63,708 bases of DNA from Cytobacillus firmus DS1 (GCF_000565285.1 NZ_APVL01000021.1:1-63708), one strand, 5' to 3'; counted from the first letter of the stretch, positions 18,239-27,201 are shown. Notes: a model not told the origin generated them from the letters alone. Numbers and translations: made by a program.

Positions 18239-20050
18239 TCAATTAATAATGGTCGGAATGACCTCGAACTTATCTACATCAATAAGCCCCATATCCGTAA
18301 TTTTCCATTTAGGGCTTGTTACCAATGACCAGAATGATAAATGCATAAAGGGAACTTCCATACCGCAGCCAAGAACTTCTTTGGCAAGCTGCGACAGTTC
18401 ATCGACCTTTTCACTCATTTCTTTCCCAGTTAATTCATCTGTCATTAAACCGCCAATCCGGAGAGGCAAATCACCTACTAATTTACTATCCTTTATCATG
18501 GCTATTCCGCCATCCATGGCAATAACACGGTTCACCGCCATGGCCATATCTTCGTAGTTAGTTCCTGTAACAATGATATTGTGTGTATCATGAGCAACAC
18601 TTTCTGCTATGGCTCCGCTTTTCAAATCAAATCCATGCAGAAACGTCTTGCCAATTTTTCCGGTTCTGCCATGGCGCTCAACAACCAAGAGAGGCAGAAC
18701 ATCCTGCTTTAGGCACGGCTGCACAATGCCTTCTTTGACATTCAGCGTATATTCGCTTCCGCCGGTTAAGTTCTGGAAAGGTATCGCTTCAATTGCCCTT
18801 ACTTTTGCACGGCTGCCTGGAGCTTCAATAGCAAGTTCCTTCACTGTTACAGGCTTCCTCTTCACTGACTTTTTCACACTTTCCGGATATATGTAAGGAG
18901 CAATATCTATAGTTAATTCGCCTTTTTCAGCTGCTTTTTTCCCTGCCAGGTATACCTGATCAATTGTCATATTGTTCAGATCGCTAATCACAACAACATC
19001 TGCTCTTTTCCCAGGTGCAATTACCCCCACATCCTTAAAGCCAAAGTGGGTGGCCGGATTAATGGTCGCCATTTGGATGGCTTCCACTGGATCAATCCCA
19101 ACTGCAATCGTTCTGCGGACGATATCATTCATATGTCCGTAATTTAACAAATCAGCAGGCACCATATCGTCCGATACAAGGATTGCACGGCGGGAATCCA
19201 GCCCATCCTCTGTTATCGCACGAATACAGTCTGCCATATTCCTTTGGGAAGAGCCTTCACGCATGAACACACTTACGCCATTGCGCAGCTTTTCGACTGT
19301 TTCTTCTTTCGTCGTAGTTTCATGGCAGGACACATGATTCCCTCCGCTGATAATATGGGCGGCAAGCTCTTTACCAAACAATCCAGGGGCGTTCCCTTCA
19401 ACGGTTTTTCCTATGCTGTTTGCATATGAAACTGCAGCAACAAGGTCGTCTATTAATTCCGGTGCATGCTCATATACGGGACCGATATTACTGAAGCTTT
19501 GAATCTCCCCAATTCCCTGCACATATGGGTCTGCCAGGAGCTCTTTCATATCCTTTGATGTCACATCAAAGCCGGATGTTTCAAGTCCTGGAGCATCAGG
19601 CACAGCACAAGGCACCGTGAATAATACCCGGTTTGGAAGTGTCTTAGCTTCTTCAATCATTGCCTGCATTCCGTGAACACCAAGGACGTTCCCTATTTCA
19701 TGCGGATCACCTATCAGCGTGGTGGTTCCTGTCGGAATGGAAAGCTTGGAGAATTCCGTACAAGTCAGCATCGCACTCTCAAAATGCATATGAGAATCAA
19801 TGAACCCTGGACAGACGAATTTCCCCTGAATGTTTTCAACTATCGTTTTTGGCCCAATTAAGTCTTTTGCGTCCCCTGCCATTAAAATATATTCGCCTTT
19901 CATCGCGACGTCTGCTTCATAGATCTCACGGGTGATCACATTTATAAAGTATCCCCCTTTCAGGACTACATCGGCATACTGGCTGGGATCAAGCAATACA
20001 TCAATAAGCTTGCGGTACTGCACTGCCTTTTTGATATTTTTTGCATCCAT
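18239..20050 (-). CDS. Adenine deaminase-like amidohydrolase with an altered metal site
   Basis: 603 residues, the usual length for Ade. It has the first-strand motif DSHMHFESAM (near residue 78), GDPHEIGNVLG, the bridging Glu in GIGEIQSF, and SDD (near 290). The canonical DGHAPG of adenine deaminases, whose His binds iron, reads EGNAPG here, and the next motif DHE reads CHE. The second Ade in this window (36483) keeps both canonical forms. So this protein may not deaminate adenine; a role on another purine-derived ring, for example an imidazolonase-type reaction, is possible (inference). It sits directly downstream of the shell genes, 3 bases after the BMC-P stop. Confidence 0.85.
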   Translation of the reverse strand: MDAKNIKKAVQYRKLIDVLLDPSQYADVVLKGGYFINVITREIYEADVAMKGEYILMAGDAKDLIGPKTIVENIQGKFVCPGFIDSHMHFESAMLTCTEFSKLSIPTGTTTLIGDPHEIGNVLGVHGMQAMIEEAKTLPNRVLFTVPCAVPDAPGLETSGFDVTSKDMKELLADPYVQGIGEIQSFSNIGPVYEHAPELIDDLVAAVSYANSIGKTVEGNAPGLFGKELAAHIISGGNHVSCHETTTKEETVEKLRNGVSVFMREGSSQRNMADCIRAITEDGLDSRRAILVSDDMVPADLLNYGHMNDIVRRTIAVGIDPVEAIQMATINPATHFGFKDVGVIAPGKRADVVVISDLNNMTIDQVYLAGKKAAEKGELTIDIAPYIYPESVKKSVKRKPVTVKELAIEAPGSRAKVRAIEAIPFQNLTGGSEYTLNVKEGIVQPCLKQDVLPLLVVERHGRTGKIGKTFLHGFDLKSGAIAESVAHDTHNIIVTGTNYEDMAMAVNRVIAMDGGIAMIKDSKLVGDLPLRIGGLMTDELTGKEMSEKVDELSQLAKEVLGCGMEVPFMHLSFWSLVTSPKWKITDMGLIDVDKFEVIPTIIN

Positions 20051-20053
20051 TTA

Positions 20054-20332
20054 TTAACCCCCTGTTTCCATTCCTTCTACACTGTCAATAATTCCGATAA
20101 TGGCAGCATCGATAGGAGCATCTTTATTCTGAACTGCTCTTGATGCCATGCTTCCAGTCACATAGATGACTTTCTCGCCAATGCCGGCACCAACAGTATC
20201 AACGGTTATAATGGGGTTCGGTAACATTGAGCCGTCCAATCCTATAGGCTGGGTAATTAATAGTTTTGTGCCCACCAGATTATCATCTTTTCTTGTGGCA
20301 GTTACACGGCCAACCACTATTCCCAATTGCAT
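20054..20332 (-). CDS. BMC-P shell pentamer protein (EutN/CcmL family)
   Basis: 92 residues, the standard length. It begins MQLGIVVGRVTATRKDDNLVGTK and contains DTVGAGIGEKV and the end DAAIIGIIDSV, which are diagnostic for the family. Five copies form the vertex cap that closes a polyhedral shell. It is the only pentamer gene in the window, consistent with one closed compartment type. Confidence 0.95.
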   Translation of the reverse strand: MQLGIVVGRVTATRKDDNLVGTKLLITQPIGLDGSMLPNPIITVDTVGAGIGEKVIYVTGSMASRAVQNKDAPIDAAIIGIIDSVEGMETGG

Positions 20333-20345
20333 AAAGACCTACTCC

Positions 20346-21077
20346 TTAAAGTAAAATAATATCGATCTTAAGTTCCTTTGCTGTATCTCTTGCCAAGGGG
20401 GTTATGATAGCCCCTTTTGGAACAGTTAGCTGATCAAGCTTGCTCAAATAGGCAAACCGGACTGTCTCATCGGAAATAACTGTTTTCTTCATTTGCTGAA
20501 CAGTAAAGTCAGTCCCATCATTTAAATCTATTAATCTTATGCCAAGCATCTTTAGCTCTGCCATCTGCCCATTAAGTTTTCTTTTTAATAAGTCCGGACC
20601 TTTATCCATTCCTTTCAATTTCCAATATTGGCTGAAAGGATCACCTCCAGCCTTCAAAGCCGTGACCCGTTTCCCTTTTAATAAAGCCTTTAGTATGATC
20701 CTCACCAAAGGCCTTTGTTCGTTTAGGGTTAATAGATCTGTTATCAAAGAAAATGAAAGAATAGGCAAAAGGATGTCATCAAAATGATCGAGTAGCTGAT
20801 CATTAATCAATGAAGCAGAGATCCAATCGTCATTCCCTGTCAAAAAAACTAACTCCTCAAGCGGAAATTGGGTTAGCATTTCTTCTTCAGCGGCCATTCT
20901 AAGTGTAATATCTTCCTGTATTAACTTTTGCAAGTAAGAAAATCCCGGTTCCATTCCAATCATATGAGAGGTTAATAGAGCCAGGATATGTGGTTTTCTG
21001 CCTCTGCTTTTTTCGTTACGCATGTAAAGCTCCTGCAGAGTGTTTTTTGCCATAACACTCTGCTTTTTGCTAATCAT
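20346..21077 (-). CDS. BMC-associated protein, possibly flavoprotein-like
   Basis: 243 residues, encoded between a hexamer and the pentamer gene. A Rossmann-like pattern is suggested (HILALLTSHMIG, then ELVFLTGND and KGKRVTALKAGGDP), resembling HFCD-type flavoproteins seen in other BMC loci, but no clear flavin motif is present. It ends with a separate element, GAIITPLARDTAKELKIDI, linked after a long helix-rich region. That ending looks like a conserved tail found on other microcompartment proteins (recollection, not checked). It has no obvious catalytic residues. It could be a structural or assembly component. Confidence 0.55.
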   Translation of the reverse strand: MISKKQSVMAKNTLQELYMRNEKSRGRKPHILALLTSHMIGMEPGFSYLQKLIQEDITLRMAAEEEMLTQFPLEELVFLTGNDDWISASLINDQLLDHFDDILLPILSFSLITDLLTLNEQRPLVRIILKALLKGKRVTALKAGGDPFSQYWKLKGMDKGPDLLKRKLNGQMAELKMLGIRLIDLNDGTDFTVQQMKKTVISDETVRFAYLSKLDQLTVPKGAIITPLARDTAKELKIDIILL

Positions 21078-21079
21078 AC

Positions 21080-21364
21080 TTATTCACCGATATTTTTTGA
21101 TAATAGAGCTCTTTCAACTTCGCTGTGCGGTCTTGGAATGACATGGACTGAGATGAGTTCTCCTACTCTGCTGGCAGCTTCAGCACCTGCATCAGTGGCA
21201 GCTTTAACGGCTCCGACATCTCCTCTGACCATAACTGTTACAAGACCAAATCCCACTTTTTCATATCCGCAGATCTCCACATTTGCTGCCTTAACCATTG
21301 CATCCGCTGCCTCTACTGCGCCAACAAGGCCTTTCGTCTCGATTAATCCCAATGCTTCACCCAT
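21080..21364 (-). CDS. BMC-H shell hexamer protein
   Basis: 94 residues with one BMC domain: [20 protein letters not shown], the pore-side strand [20 protein letters not shown], and [12 protein letters not shown]. Six copies form a shell tile with a central pore. The site AAGGAGG lies 8 bases before the ATG. It is one of three distinct hexamer genes here. Confidence 0.96.
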   Translation of the reverse strand: MGEALGLIETKGLVGAVEAADAMVKAANVEICGYEKVGFGLVTVMVRGDVGAVKAATDAGAEAASRVGELISVHVIPRPHSEVERALLSKNIGE

Positions 21365-21387
21365 TGTGTGTTTCCTCCTTAAGTTTA

Positions 21388-21801
21388 TTAAACTGATGGT
21401 TTATCATTATCATTTTCATCAGGTTCAATTTGTTTTTTAACTTGCTTTTTTTCATGTGGCTTATCTACGGATTTAACCTCTTTTTCAGCACCTGCTTCCG
21501 GATGCATGTCTTTCAGTTTGAAATTCGGAAGCAGCTTCCCTGCCACTTCACTGTGTGCACGCGGGATGACATGAGCAGAAATTACTTTTCCTATTCTCTC
21601 TGCTGAACTCACACCGGCATCGACTGCGGACTTTACAGCCGCAACATCACCGTTAAAATGGATTGTGACGCCAAGGTAGCCATCCACTCCTATTACTTTT
21701 TCAATTCCTACAATTTCTACATCTGCTGCTTTTACGGCTGCATCTGCTGCAGAAACTGCTGTTGAATAACCAACGGTTTCAATCAAACCCAATGCTTGCA
21801 A
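21388..21801 (-). CDS. BMC-H shell protein with charged C-terminal extension
   Basis: 137 residues from a TTG start with AGGAGGA 8 bases upstream. Residues 1-90 are a BMC domain ([55 protein letters not shown]). The strand before the pore differs from its two paralogues (VDGYLG for GFGLV/GSGLV), so its pore may be different. Residues 91-137 are Lys/Glu-rich and disordered, a tail that could bind cargo or neighbouring tiles. Confidence 0.95.
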   Translation of the reverse strand: MQALGLIETVGYSTAVSAADAAVKAADVEIVGIEKVIGVDGYLGVTIHFNGDVAAVKSAVDAGVSSAERIGKVISAHVIPRAHSEVAGKLLPNFKLKDMHPEAGAEKEVKSVDKPHEKKQVKKQIEPDENDNDKPSV

Positions 21802-21891
21802 CTGAAGAATCCTCCTCCTATGAAATTGTCAGAGCGGCTAAATTTTCAGGAATTTTTGTGTTGATCTGTGGCTGTGCTGCTGGCCCTGGCC

Positions 21892-22836
21892 TTATTTAAT
21901 CCTGTCGAATTCCTTACAAAGCTTATCCGTGATACGGGATACCTCATCAAACTGACCGTGAAGAAGCACATATTTCTTCTCTATTAAAAAATGGATGTGT
22001 TCGGCCGGACTTTTTTTCATGTTCCGGTCAAGGAGCAAAATACCCGAATAATAGTCAATACCTTCTATGACAGCGACACCCCCAACTGTCGAATTAAGCC
22101 CCAATTGTTTTGTAAGCCATGGACTGGGGGACTTTTCTGTATATGCTGTAATGGGTTTAAATGATTTTTGGGAAAGTTTTTTGAAGAAGCTCTTTAAAGC
22201 GTTTAACAGTATTCCATCATTTTCTTCATAAAGCTCCAGCGAAAAGGATTGCCTGCTGCTTTTGTCCCATGACAGGCAATATTTTAAAGAAGGAAACTCT
22301 CTTAAAAGGTCATTCAGTAAAAAAAGCTGTCCGGGCGAACATTTTTCTGAAGTAACTACCCCGATTGACCTTGTTTTTAATTCCCGCTGAAAGGAGCCTT
22401 CCAATGTGGGGTGAAGATCTGAGAACAGCCAGACTTTCAAACCCTCAGGCGTTTGTCCGACAAGCTGGCTTTCTCTTGCATTTCGGCCAGGTTTTGTTTC
22501 AGCAGAAACCCGCTGTTTCCCTTGTGCCAGGGACAAGGTCTGAAGCTGTGCAATTTTTTCTTTAGCGGAAGGCTTGGGTGAAGAAAGTGAAACTGTCTGC
22601 CTTCTAACGTTCGGGTGTGGATTAGCAGCCTTGGATGAGTCTGCATGATTAACAGCTATTCTTTTATTCATTTTTTCCTTCTGATAATTTGGCCGGTTTA
22701 TACCCGGTATACCCGACTTCAATCCCGGCTGGCTGCGGGGCGGGGGAAAACTGGGAGCTCCATTAATAGGATTCTCTTTTTGCTTGCTGTAGGGCTTCAT
22801 TACTTCTTCTACAACACTTTTAATAAAGTCAGACAC
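21892..22836 (-). CDS. Putative BMC scaffold/cargo protein with N-terminal encapsulation-type helix
   Basis: 314 residues from a GTG start with GGAGGTG upstream. Residues 2-16 (SDFIKSVVEEVMKPY) form an amphipathic helix of the kind that docks cargo to BMC shells. Residues about 18-130 are Pro/Ser/Lys/Gln-rich and look disordered. Residues about 130-314 look folded (KVWLFSDLHPTLE, then GVAVIEGIDYYSGILLLD) but match no family I know. The architecture of targeting helix, linker and domain, plus its place between two hexamer genes, argue for an interior or assembly protein. No enzyme motif is visible. Confidence 0.7.
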   Translation of the reverse strand: MSDFIKSVVEEVMKPYSKQKENPINGAPSFPPPRSQPGLKSGIPGINRPNYQKEKMNKRIAVNHADSSKAANPHPNVRRQTVSLSSPKPSAKEKIAQLQTLSLAQGKQRVSAETKPGRNARESQLVGQTPEGLKVWLFSDLHPTLEGSFQRELKTRSIGVVTSEKCSPGQLFLLNDLLREFPSLKYCLSWDKSSRQSFSLELYEENDGILLNALKSFFKKLSQKSFKPITAYTEKSPSPWLTKQLGLNSTVGGVAVIEGIDYYSGILLLDRNMKKSPAEHIHFLIEKKYVLLHGQFDEVSRITDKLCKEFDRIK

Positions 22837-22868
22837 ACATTATGCACCTCCACTTTTGACACATGCTC

Positions 22869-23132
22869 TTATAAAATTTTACGAAGTTCTGAATGAGGTC
22901 GGGGTATTACATTTGCCGAAACCAGTTCTCCTCCAGCCAAGGTATGAGCAGTCTTCCCAACCTCAACAGCAGCTGTGACAGCTGCCACATCCCCTTCAAT
23001 AATGACGGTGACAAGACCGGATCCGACTCTCTTTAAATCAACTAAGCTGACATTTGCTGCTTTTGCCATTGAGTCCAGAGCTTCAATAGCTGCTGTCAAT
23101 CCTCTTGTTTCTATCAGACCAATTGCCTTCAT
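22869..23132 (-). CDS. BMC-H shell hexamer protein
   Basis: 87 residues with one BMC domain: KAIGLIETRGLTAAIEALDS, VSLVDLKRVGSGLVTVIIEG and [12 protein letters not shown]. It is the first shell gene of the operon and directly follows ubiD. It is shorter than the others, with no extension. Confidence 0.96.
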   Translation of the reverse strand: MKAIGLIETRGLTAAIEALDSMAKAANVSLVDLKRVGSGLVTVIIEGDVAAVTAAVEVGKTAHTLAGGELVSANVIPRPHSELRKIL

Positions 23133-23157
23133 TTTGGACCTCCTCTACTGCAAAAGC

Positions 23158-24495
23158 TTAAAGATAGTCTTCGAGATTCACTTCAATGGGGATTGAAGTC
23201 CTTCTAAATAACTCTTCTTTTCCAAGCGGATAGGTTGCGTCGATGCCCATCTTATCACTGATTCCTTTTAAATGATGGGAAGACTCGAGCGGTGATCCCT
23301 TCGCACCCTGAACGATAAAAATGTCATCCCCCGCCTGTACTCTTGTCGCTATAGCCCATTCAACATCATCCGAATCAAAGATATCGACGTCATCATTCAC
23401 AACAATCACATGCTTTAAATCCTTATCGCTAGCAAAAGCTGCCAGTGCTGCCTGTTTTCCGTCACCATCATGTTTCTTCTCAATTTGTATGACTGCATGA
23501 TAGCGGGCCACCCCGCCCATCGGGATATGTACCGCTTTGATATTTGGAACAACCTGCCTGACGGTGCTAAAAAGTGTGGCTTCCCTGACAAGCGCCATTG
23601 GCAGCCTTTCTTCATAGCTTGATGGAAAAATAGTCTGTGAGATAGCATTATTACGGTAAGTAACGGCTGAAAATTCTACTATCGGCTGAGGAGTTCTGGT
23701 GCCATAATAACCTGCCAGTTCGCCAAACGGCCCTTCCAGTTCTCTTTCATATGGGAGCATTTTGCCTTCCAGAACGATTTCCGCATCTGCCAGTACTTCC
23801 AAATCCACCGTTTTGCACTGAACGACATCCAGAGACTGGCCAAGCAGTGCACCTGCTACATCCAATTTGTCGGTATGATACAAATGTGTACTGATCTGAG
23901 AACTTAAGACAACAGCTGGAACGACACCAAACATAACAGCCACTTCCATCGGTTCGCCAATGCTTTCATAATGGGCATATTGCTCCATCAGCTCCGGGGA
24001 GGTTATGAGAATGTTTGTTCGATTACCGCCAAGGTATTGCATCCTGCGAATCGAGGTATACCTTTTTCTGCCGGATAAGTCATTAACCACCAGAATTCCT
24101 GCTACATAATAAGCACCTGAGTCTTCAGCATGATAGGTTGGGATAGGAAACAAATCTGCCAGATCAAATTCCCCGGTTACAAGGTTCTCCTGAACAGGAC
24201 CAGTTTGCCTTAAGGTTGTCGGAATAGGATTAACAATTGATTCGATGATTTTAGGAATAAGTTCAGATGAGGAGATTCCCATGCTGTCTGCCACCAGCTC
24301 TCTATCTCCTCCCAAACCGGCAGCCATGGCAGATTGATAGCCTTTGATTTTTTCAAATAAAAAAGGCTGTCTTCCATTTCTCGTATTAATCACTGCTCCC
24401 AGTTCGTAGAGTGGGTCAACCTCTTTTTTCACCCGATGAAGAAGTCCCCTGCTTTCCCATCTGTCCAACAAAGCCCTCATTGTTACAGGGTTCAT
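23158..24495 (-). CDS. UbiD family (prenylated-FMN) decarboxylase
   Basis: 445 residues from the ATG at 24495, which overlaps the UbiX stop as ATGA and has GGGGGG in front; an ATG five codons upstream is less well placed. The catalytic signature EGPFGE (near residue 235) carries the two Glu of the Arg-Glu-Glu triad, and SIRRMQYLGGNRTN supplies the Arg region. UbiD enzymes use prenylated FMN to (de)carboxylate unsaturated or aromatic acids. Within a purine locus the obvious substrate is an imidazole carboxylate such as 4-amino-5-imidazolecarboxylate (inference). It sits next to its cofactor maker and the shell genes. Confidence 0.92.
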   Translation of the reverse strand: MNPVTMRALLDRWESRGLLHRVKKEVDPLYELGAVINTRNGRQPFLFEKIKGYQSAMAAGLGGDRELVADSMGISSSELIPKIIESIVNPIPTTLRQTGPVQENLVTGEFDLADLFPIPTYHAEDSGAYYVAGILVVNDLSGRKRYTSIRRMQYLGGNRTNILITSPELMEQYAHYESIGEPMEVAVMFGVVPAVVLSSQISTHLYHTDKLDVAGALLGQSLDVVQCKTVDLEVLADAEIVLEGKMLPYERELEGPFGELAGYYGTRTPQPIVEFSAVTYRNNAISQTIFPSSYEERLPMALVREATLFSTVRQVVPNIKAVHIPMGGVARYHAVIQIEKKHDGDGKQAALAAFASDKDLKHVIVVNDDVDIFDSDDVEWAIATRVQAGDDIFIVQGAKGSPLESSHHLKGISDKMGIDATYPLGKEELFRRTSIPIEVNLEDYL

Positions 24496-25079
24496 GTCTT
24501 TTCCCCCCATCTCTCCAAGAGCTCATGGTCAATATCCAGCATGTCCAGTATCCTTGCCACCATAAAGTTGGCCAGCTCCCAAATTTCGGTCGGCTTATGG
24601 TAAAAGCCTGGTGATGCAGGCATAATGCATGCACCGCTCTCAGCAAGAAGAGTCATATTGCGAAGATGAATTAAATTAAAAGGAGCCTCTCTCGGAACAA
24701 TAATAAACTTTCGATTCTCCTTCAAAACAACACTGGCAGCCCTGCTTAGAAGCGTATCGCCAACCCCGTTCGCAATCGCACCCAATGTATTCATCGAACA
24801 TGGCACGATCACCATTCCGTCTGTTTTAAAGGATCCGCTGGCAACCGCAGCGAAAAGATTCCGGTTGCTGTGGATAGCGGCATACTCCTTCAGCTCGTCC
24901 ATCTTGACCCCGCATTCAAATTGCATTACTTTTTCTCCCATCTCCGTAGCAATTAAATGCGTTTCGATCTCTAATTGATGAAGAGCGCGGATCAGTGTAT
25001 ATGCATACAATGATCCGCTTGCTCCGGTTATGCCCACTAAAATTCGTTTTTTCCTTGGAACTTGAGAAGAGTTAGACAA
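24492..25079 (-). CDS. UbiX family flavin prenyltransferase
   Basis: 195 residues if started at the TTG (25077-25079), 8 bases inside the upstream gene. The frame is open to 25157, but that start would overlap the cysteine hydrolase by 86 bases. Motifs GITGASGSLYAY, PCSMNTLGAIANG and VPREAPFNLIHLRNM are typical. UbiX attaches a dimethylallyl unit to FMN to make the UbiD cofactor. The 4-base overlap with ubiD couples their translation. The start codon is uncertain because no strong SD is seen. Confidence 0.9.
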   Translation of the reverse strand: MSNSSQVPRKKRILVGITGASGSLYAYTLIRALHQLEIETHLIATEMGEKVMQFECGVKMDELKEYAAIHSNRNLFAAVASGSFKTDGMVIVPCSMNTLGAIANGVGDTLLSRAASVVLKENRKFIIVPREAPFNLIHLRNMTLLAESGACIMPASPGFYHKPTEIWELANFMVARILDMLDIDHELLERWGEKT

Positions 25080-25662
25080 CGGATTCGTCTTGGGAGAATT
25101 TCTTTTTAGCCAGTTCTTTGTATTCTTCTGTTGATAATATATCTCCGAAAATGTCAATGTCCCTTAGACCTGATACGTGCATATCATCATCCTGCGAAGC
25201 GGTGGCATCTGATACGCAAATCACATTATAGCCATGATACAAGGCATCAGAGGCGGTACTGCGTACACATACATTGGTCCAGACTCCAGTAAGGACGACC
25301 GTATCAATTTCTTCTTCTCTCAGGAAGAGATCAAAATCAGTATAACTGAATGCACTATGCCGCCTCTTTTGGACCACATAATCTCCTTTGCTCTCATCGG
25401 GCTGAAGCTCTGGAATGAACTCCGAACCCCAGGTTCCTTTTACTGCATGGACAGGTCTTACACGGAAATCCCGGTCATTCTTTCTGTGAGCTTCCTGAAC
25501 ATGCACAACCTGAATATTGTGATTATGTGCGAATTCAATAAGTTCTTGAATTTTAGGAACAATTTTTTCGCCATTTTCACACCTTAATGCTGCTTTTTCG
25601 CCGATAAAGTCGTTTAACATATCTATAATGACTACACAGTGCTTTTTTCCCCTAAGTTCCAA
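25072..25662 (-). CDS. Cysteine hydrolase (isochorismatase / N-carbamoyl hydrolase type)
   Basis: 196 residues. The triad of the family is visible: Asp in VIIDMLNDF (near residue 14), Lys in VVQKRRHSAF (near 98) and Cys in TGVWTNVCV (near 132). Relatives include N-carbamoylsarcosine amidase, which releases CO2 and NH3 from a ureido group. That chemistry is what 4-ureido-5-imidazolecarboxylate would need (inference). It lies between the cyclic amidohydrolase and ubiX. Confidence 0.88.
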   Translation of the reverse strand: MELRGKKHCVVIIDMLNDFIGEKAALRCENGEKIVPKIQELIEFAHNHNIQVVHVQEAHRKNDRDFRVRPVHAVKGTWGSEFIPELQPDESKGDYVVQKRRHSAFSYTDFDLFLREEEIDTVVLTGVWTNVCVRSTASDALYHGYNVICVSDATASQDDDMHVSGLRDIDIFGDILSTEEYKELAKKKFSQDESVV

Positions 25663-25688
25663 TCCCTTCAGCCTCCCTCGATATATAT

Positions 25689-27149
25689 TTATTGCTGTGC
25701 TACAGGATCTTTTGTTTTCACATTTACCGCCTCGTATTTTTCATACTTCAATGTTCTTTCAAGTCTCTGGATGCTTTGGCGAGGAACATATTCTCCATAT
25801 CCCGCTTCTCCGACTATTCCCTTATCTTCTTCGAAGACCACGTTTCCGCGGATAATGGTTTGTACTGGCTTGCCTTTTAGTTTCATGCCATGCAGCGGGT
25901 TGTATTTAGCCATTGATTCTGTTTTCTGTTCATCAATTACATACTCTTTTTCAAGGTCAATAACAGTGAAATCAGCATCGCTGCCAATTTCCATTGAGCC
26001 TTTCTTAGGGTAAATTCCATAATGAATGGCGGCATTACGGCTCGTTACTTCTACAAATCTCGATAAGGATATGCGTCCTTTATTTAAGCCTTCACTGACA
26101 AGGATCGGCACCATCGTTTCTACACCCGGAATGCCAGGGAAGGTGTTCCAAATCGTTGCACCTGGATAATCCTTTTCGGTAGCAATTTCATATGGGGCAT
26201 GGTCGGTTCCGACGAAGTCGATTGTTCCGTCAGCCAGTGCCTGCCAGTGGGATTCGTTATCCTCTTTTCCTCGCAGCGGAGGAGCAATTTTGGCATATGA
26301 GCCCCGCTCTGACATGGAATCCTGAGCATTTAAAACAAGGTAGTGAGGGCAGGTTTCAGCTGTAACCTTGACACCACGCTTCTTTGCAGCCTTTACCAGC
26401 TGGACGCCTTCCTTTGTGCTCATATGTACGACATGTACACGTGCGTCTGTAGCTTCCGCGAAGCTGAGAATCAGTTCAATGGCCACTTTCTCAGCGAGGC
26501 TTGAACGAGCTTCAGCCCATGCAGGTCCGTCAAGGCGGCCTTCTTTTTCAAGTTTTTTCGAATTGAATGTGCAGATATCATAGTTTTCAGCATGAACACC
26601 AATAGGAAGACCGGTTTTTGCAACGTTTTTAAAAATCTCCAGCATTTCTGCGTCAGATACTTTAGGGAAGGTAGGCACAGAAGGAGTCATGTAAACTTTA
26701 AATGCAACAACTCCCTGGTCTATCTGAGGGTAAATATTATCAATCCAGCCTTCACGTGCATCTTCACCTGTCATACCGCCCCAGAAGCAGTAATCAATAT
26801 AAGCCTGATCTCTGATTGGACCGATTTTTTTATTGAAGCTATCCCCATCCCGAACAGATGGCTTGCTGCAGCATGGCATATCGATAATGGTTGTCAAGCC
26901 TCCAGCTGCTGCAGAACGGCTGCCGGTCGCAAATGTTTCTCTGTGAGTAAACCCGGGATCCATAAAGTGGGTATGTGGATCAATACAGCCTGGAACAACT
27001 AATTTTCCTTGAATATCAATAACCTTGGCTGCATTCAGAAAAGAAATGTCATTCGTGTAGCCGACAATCTTTCCCTCGTTTACTAGAATATTCGTTAAAA
27101 CCTGACGATCTCCCTGTGGAATATTTGCATTTTTCAGAATTAAATCCAT
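25689..27149 (-). CDS. Cyclic amidohydrolase (dihydropyrimidinase/allantoinase family)
   Basis: 486 residues. The full binuclear metal set is present: DPHTHFMDPGFTHRE (near residue 57), the carboxylatable Lys in AFKVYMTPS (near 150), GVHAEN, VVHMST and FVGTDHAPY (near 315). The family opens cyclic amides by hydrolysis. Allantoinase, hydantoinase and dihydroorotase are relatives; with no uricase nearby, hydrolytic opening of the xanthine pyrimidine ring is an attractive alternative to allantoin (inference). It is the first enzyme gene after the permease. A 40-residue C-terminal extension is present. Confidence 0.88.
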   Translation of the reverse strand: MDLILKNANIPQGDRQVLTNILVNEGKIVGYTNDISFLNAAKVIDIQGKLVVPGCIDPHTHFMDPGFTHRETFATGSRSAAAGGLTTIIDMPCCSKPSVRDGDSFNKKIGPIRDQAYIDYCFWGGMTGEDAREGWIDNIYPQIDQGVVAFKVYMTPSVPTFPKVSDAEMLEIFKNVAKTGLPIGVHAENYDICTFNSKKLEKEGRLDGPAWAEARSSLAEKVAIELILSFAEATDARVHVVHMSTKEGVQLVKAAKKRGVKVTAETCPHYLVLNAQDSMSERGSYAKIAPPLRGKEDNESHWQALADGTIDFVGTDHAPYEIATEKDYPGATIWNTFPGIPGVETMVPILVSEGLNKGRISLSRFVEVTSRNAAIHYGIYPKKGSMEIGSDADFTVIDLEKEYVIDEQKTESMAKYNPLHGMKLKGKPVQTIIRGNVVFEEDKGIVGEAGYGEYVPRQSIQRLERTLKYEKYEAVNVKTKDPVAQQ

Positions 27150-27178
27150 TTACATTGCTCCTATCTATTAATTTGATT

Positions 27179-27201
27179 TCTGCCTCAAAATAAGAGGCAG
27201 A
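27179..27201 (-). terminator. Hairpin between permease and amidohydrolase genes
   Basis: TCTGCCTC pairs with GAGGCAGA (8 bp, 7-base loop). No T-tract follows on the minus strand, so it may be a processing or mRNA-stability element instead of a terminator. Confidence 0.5.
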
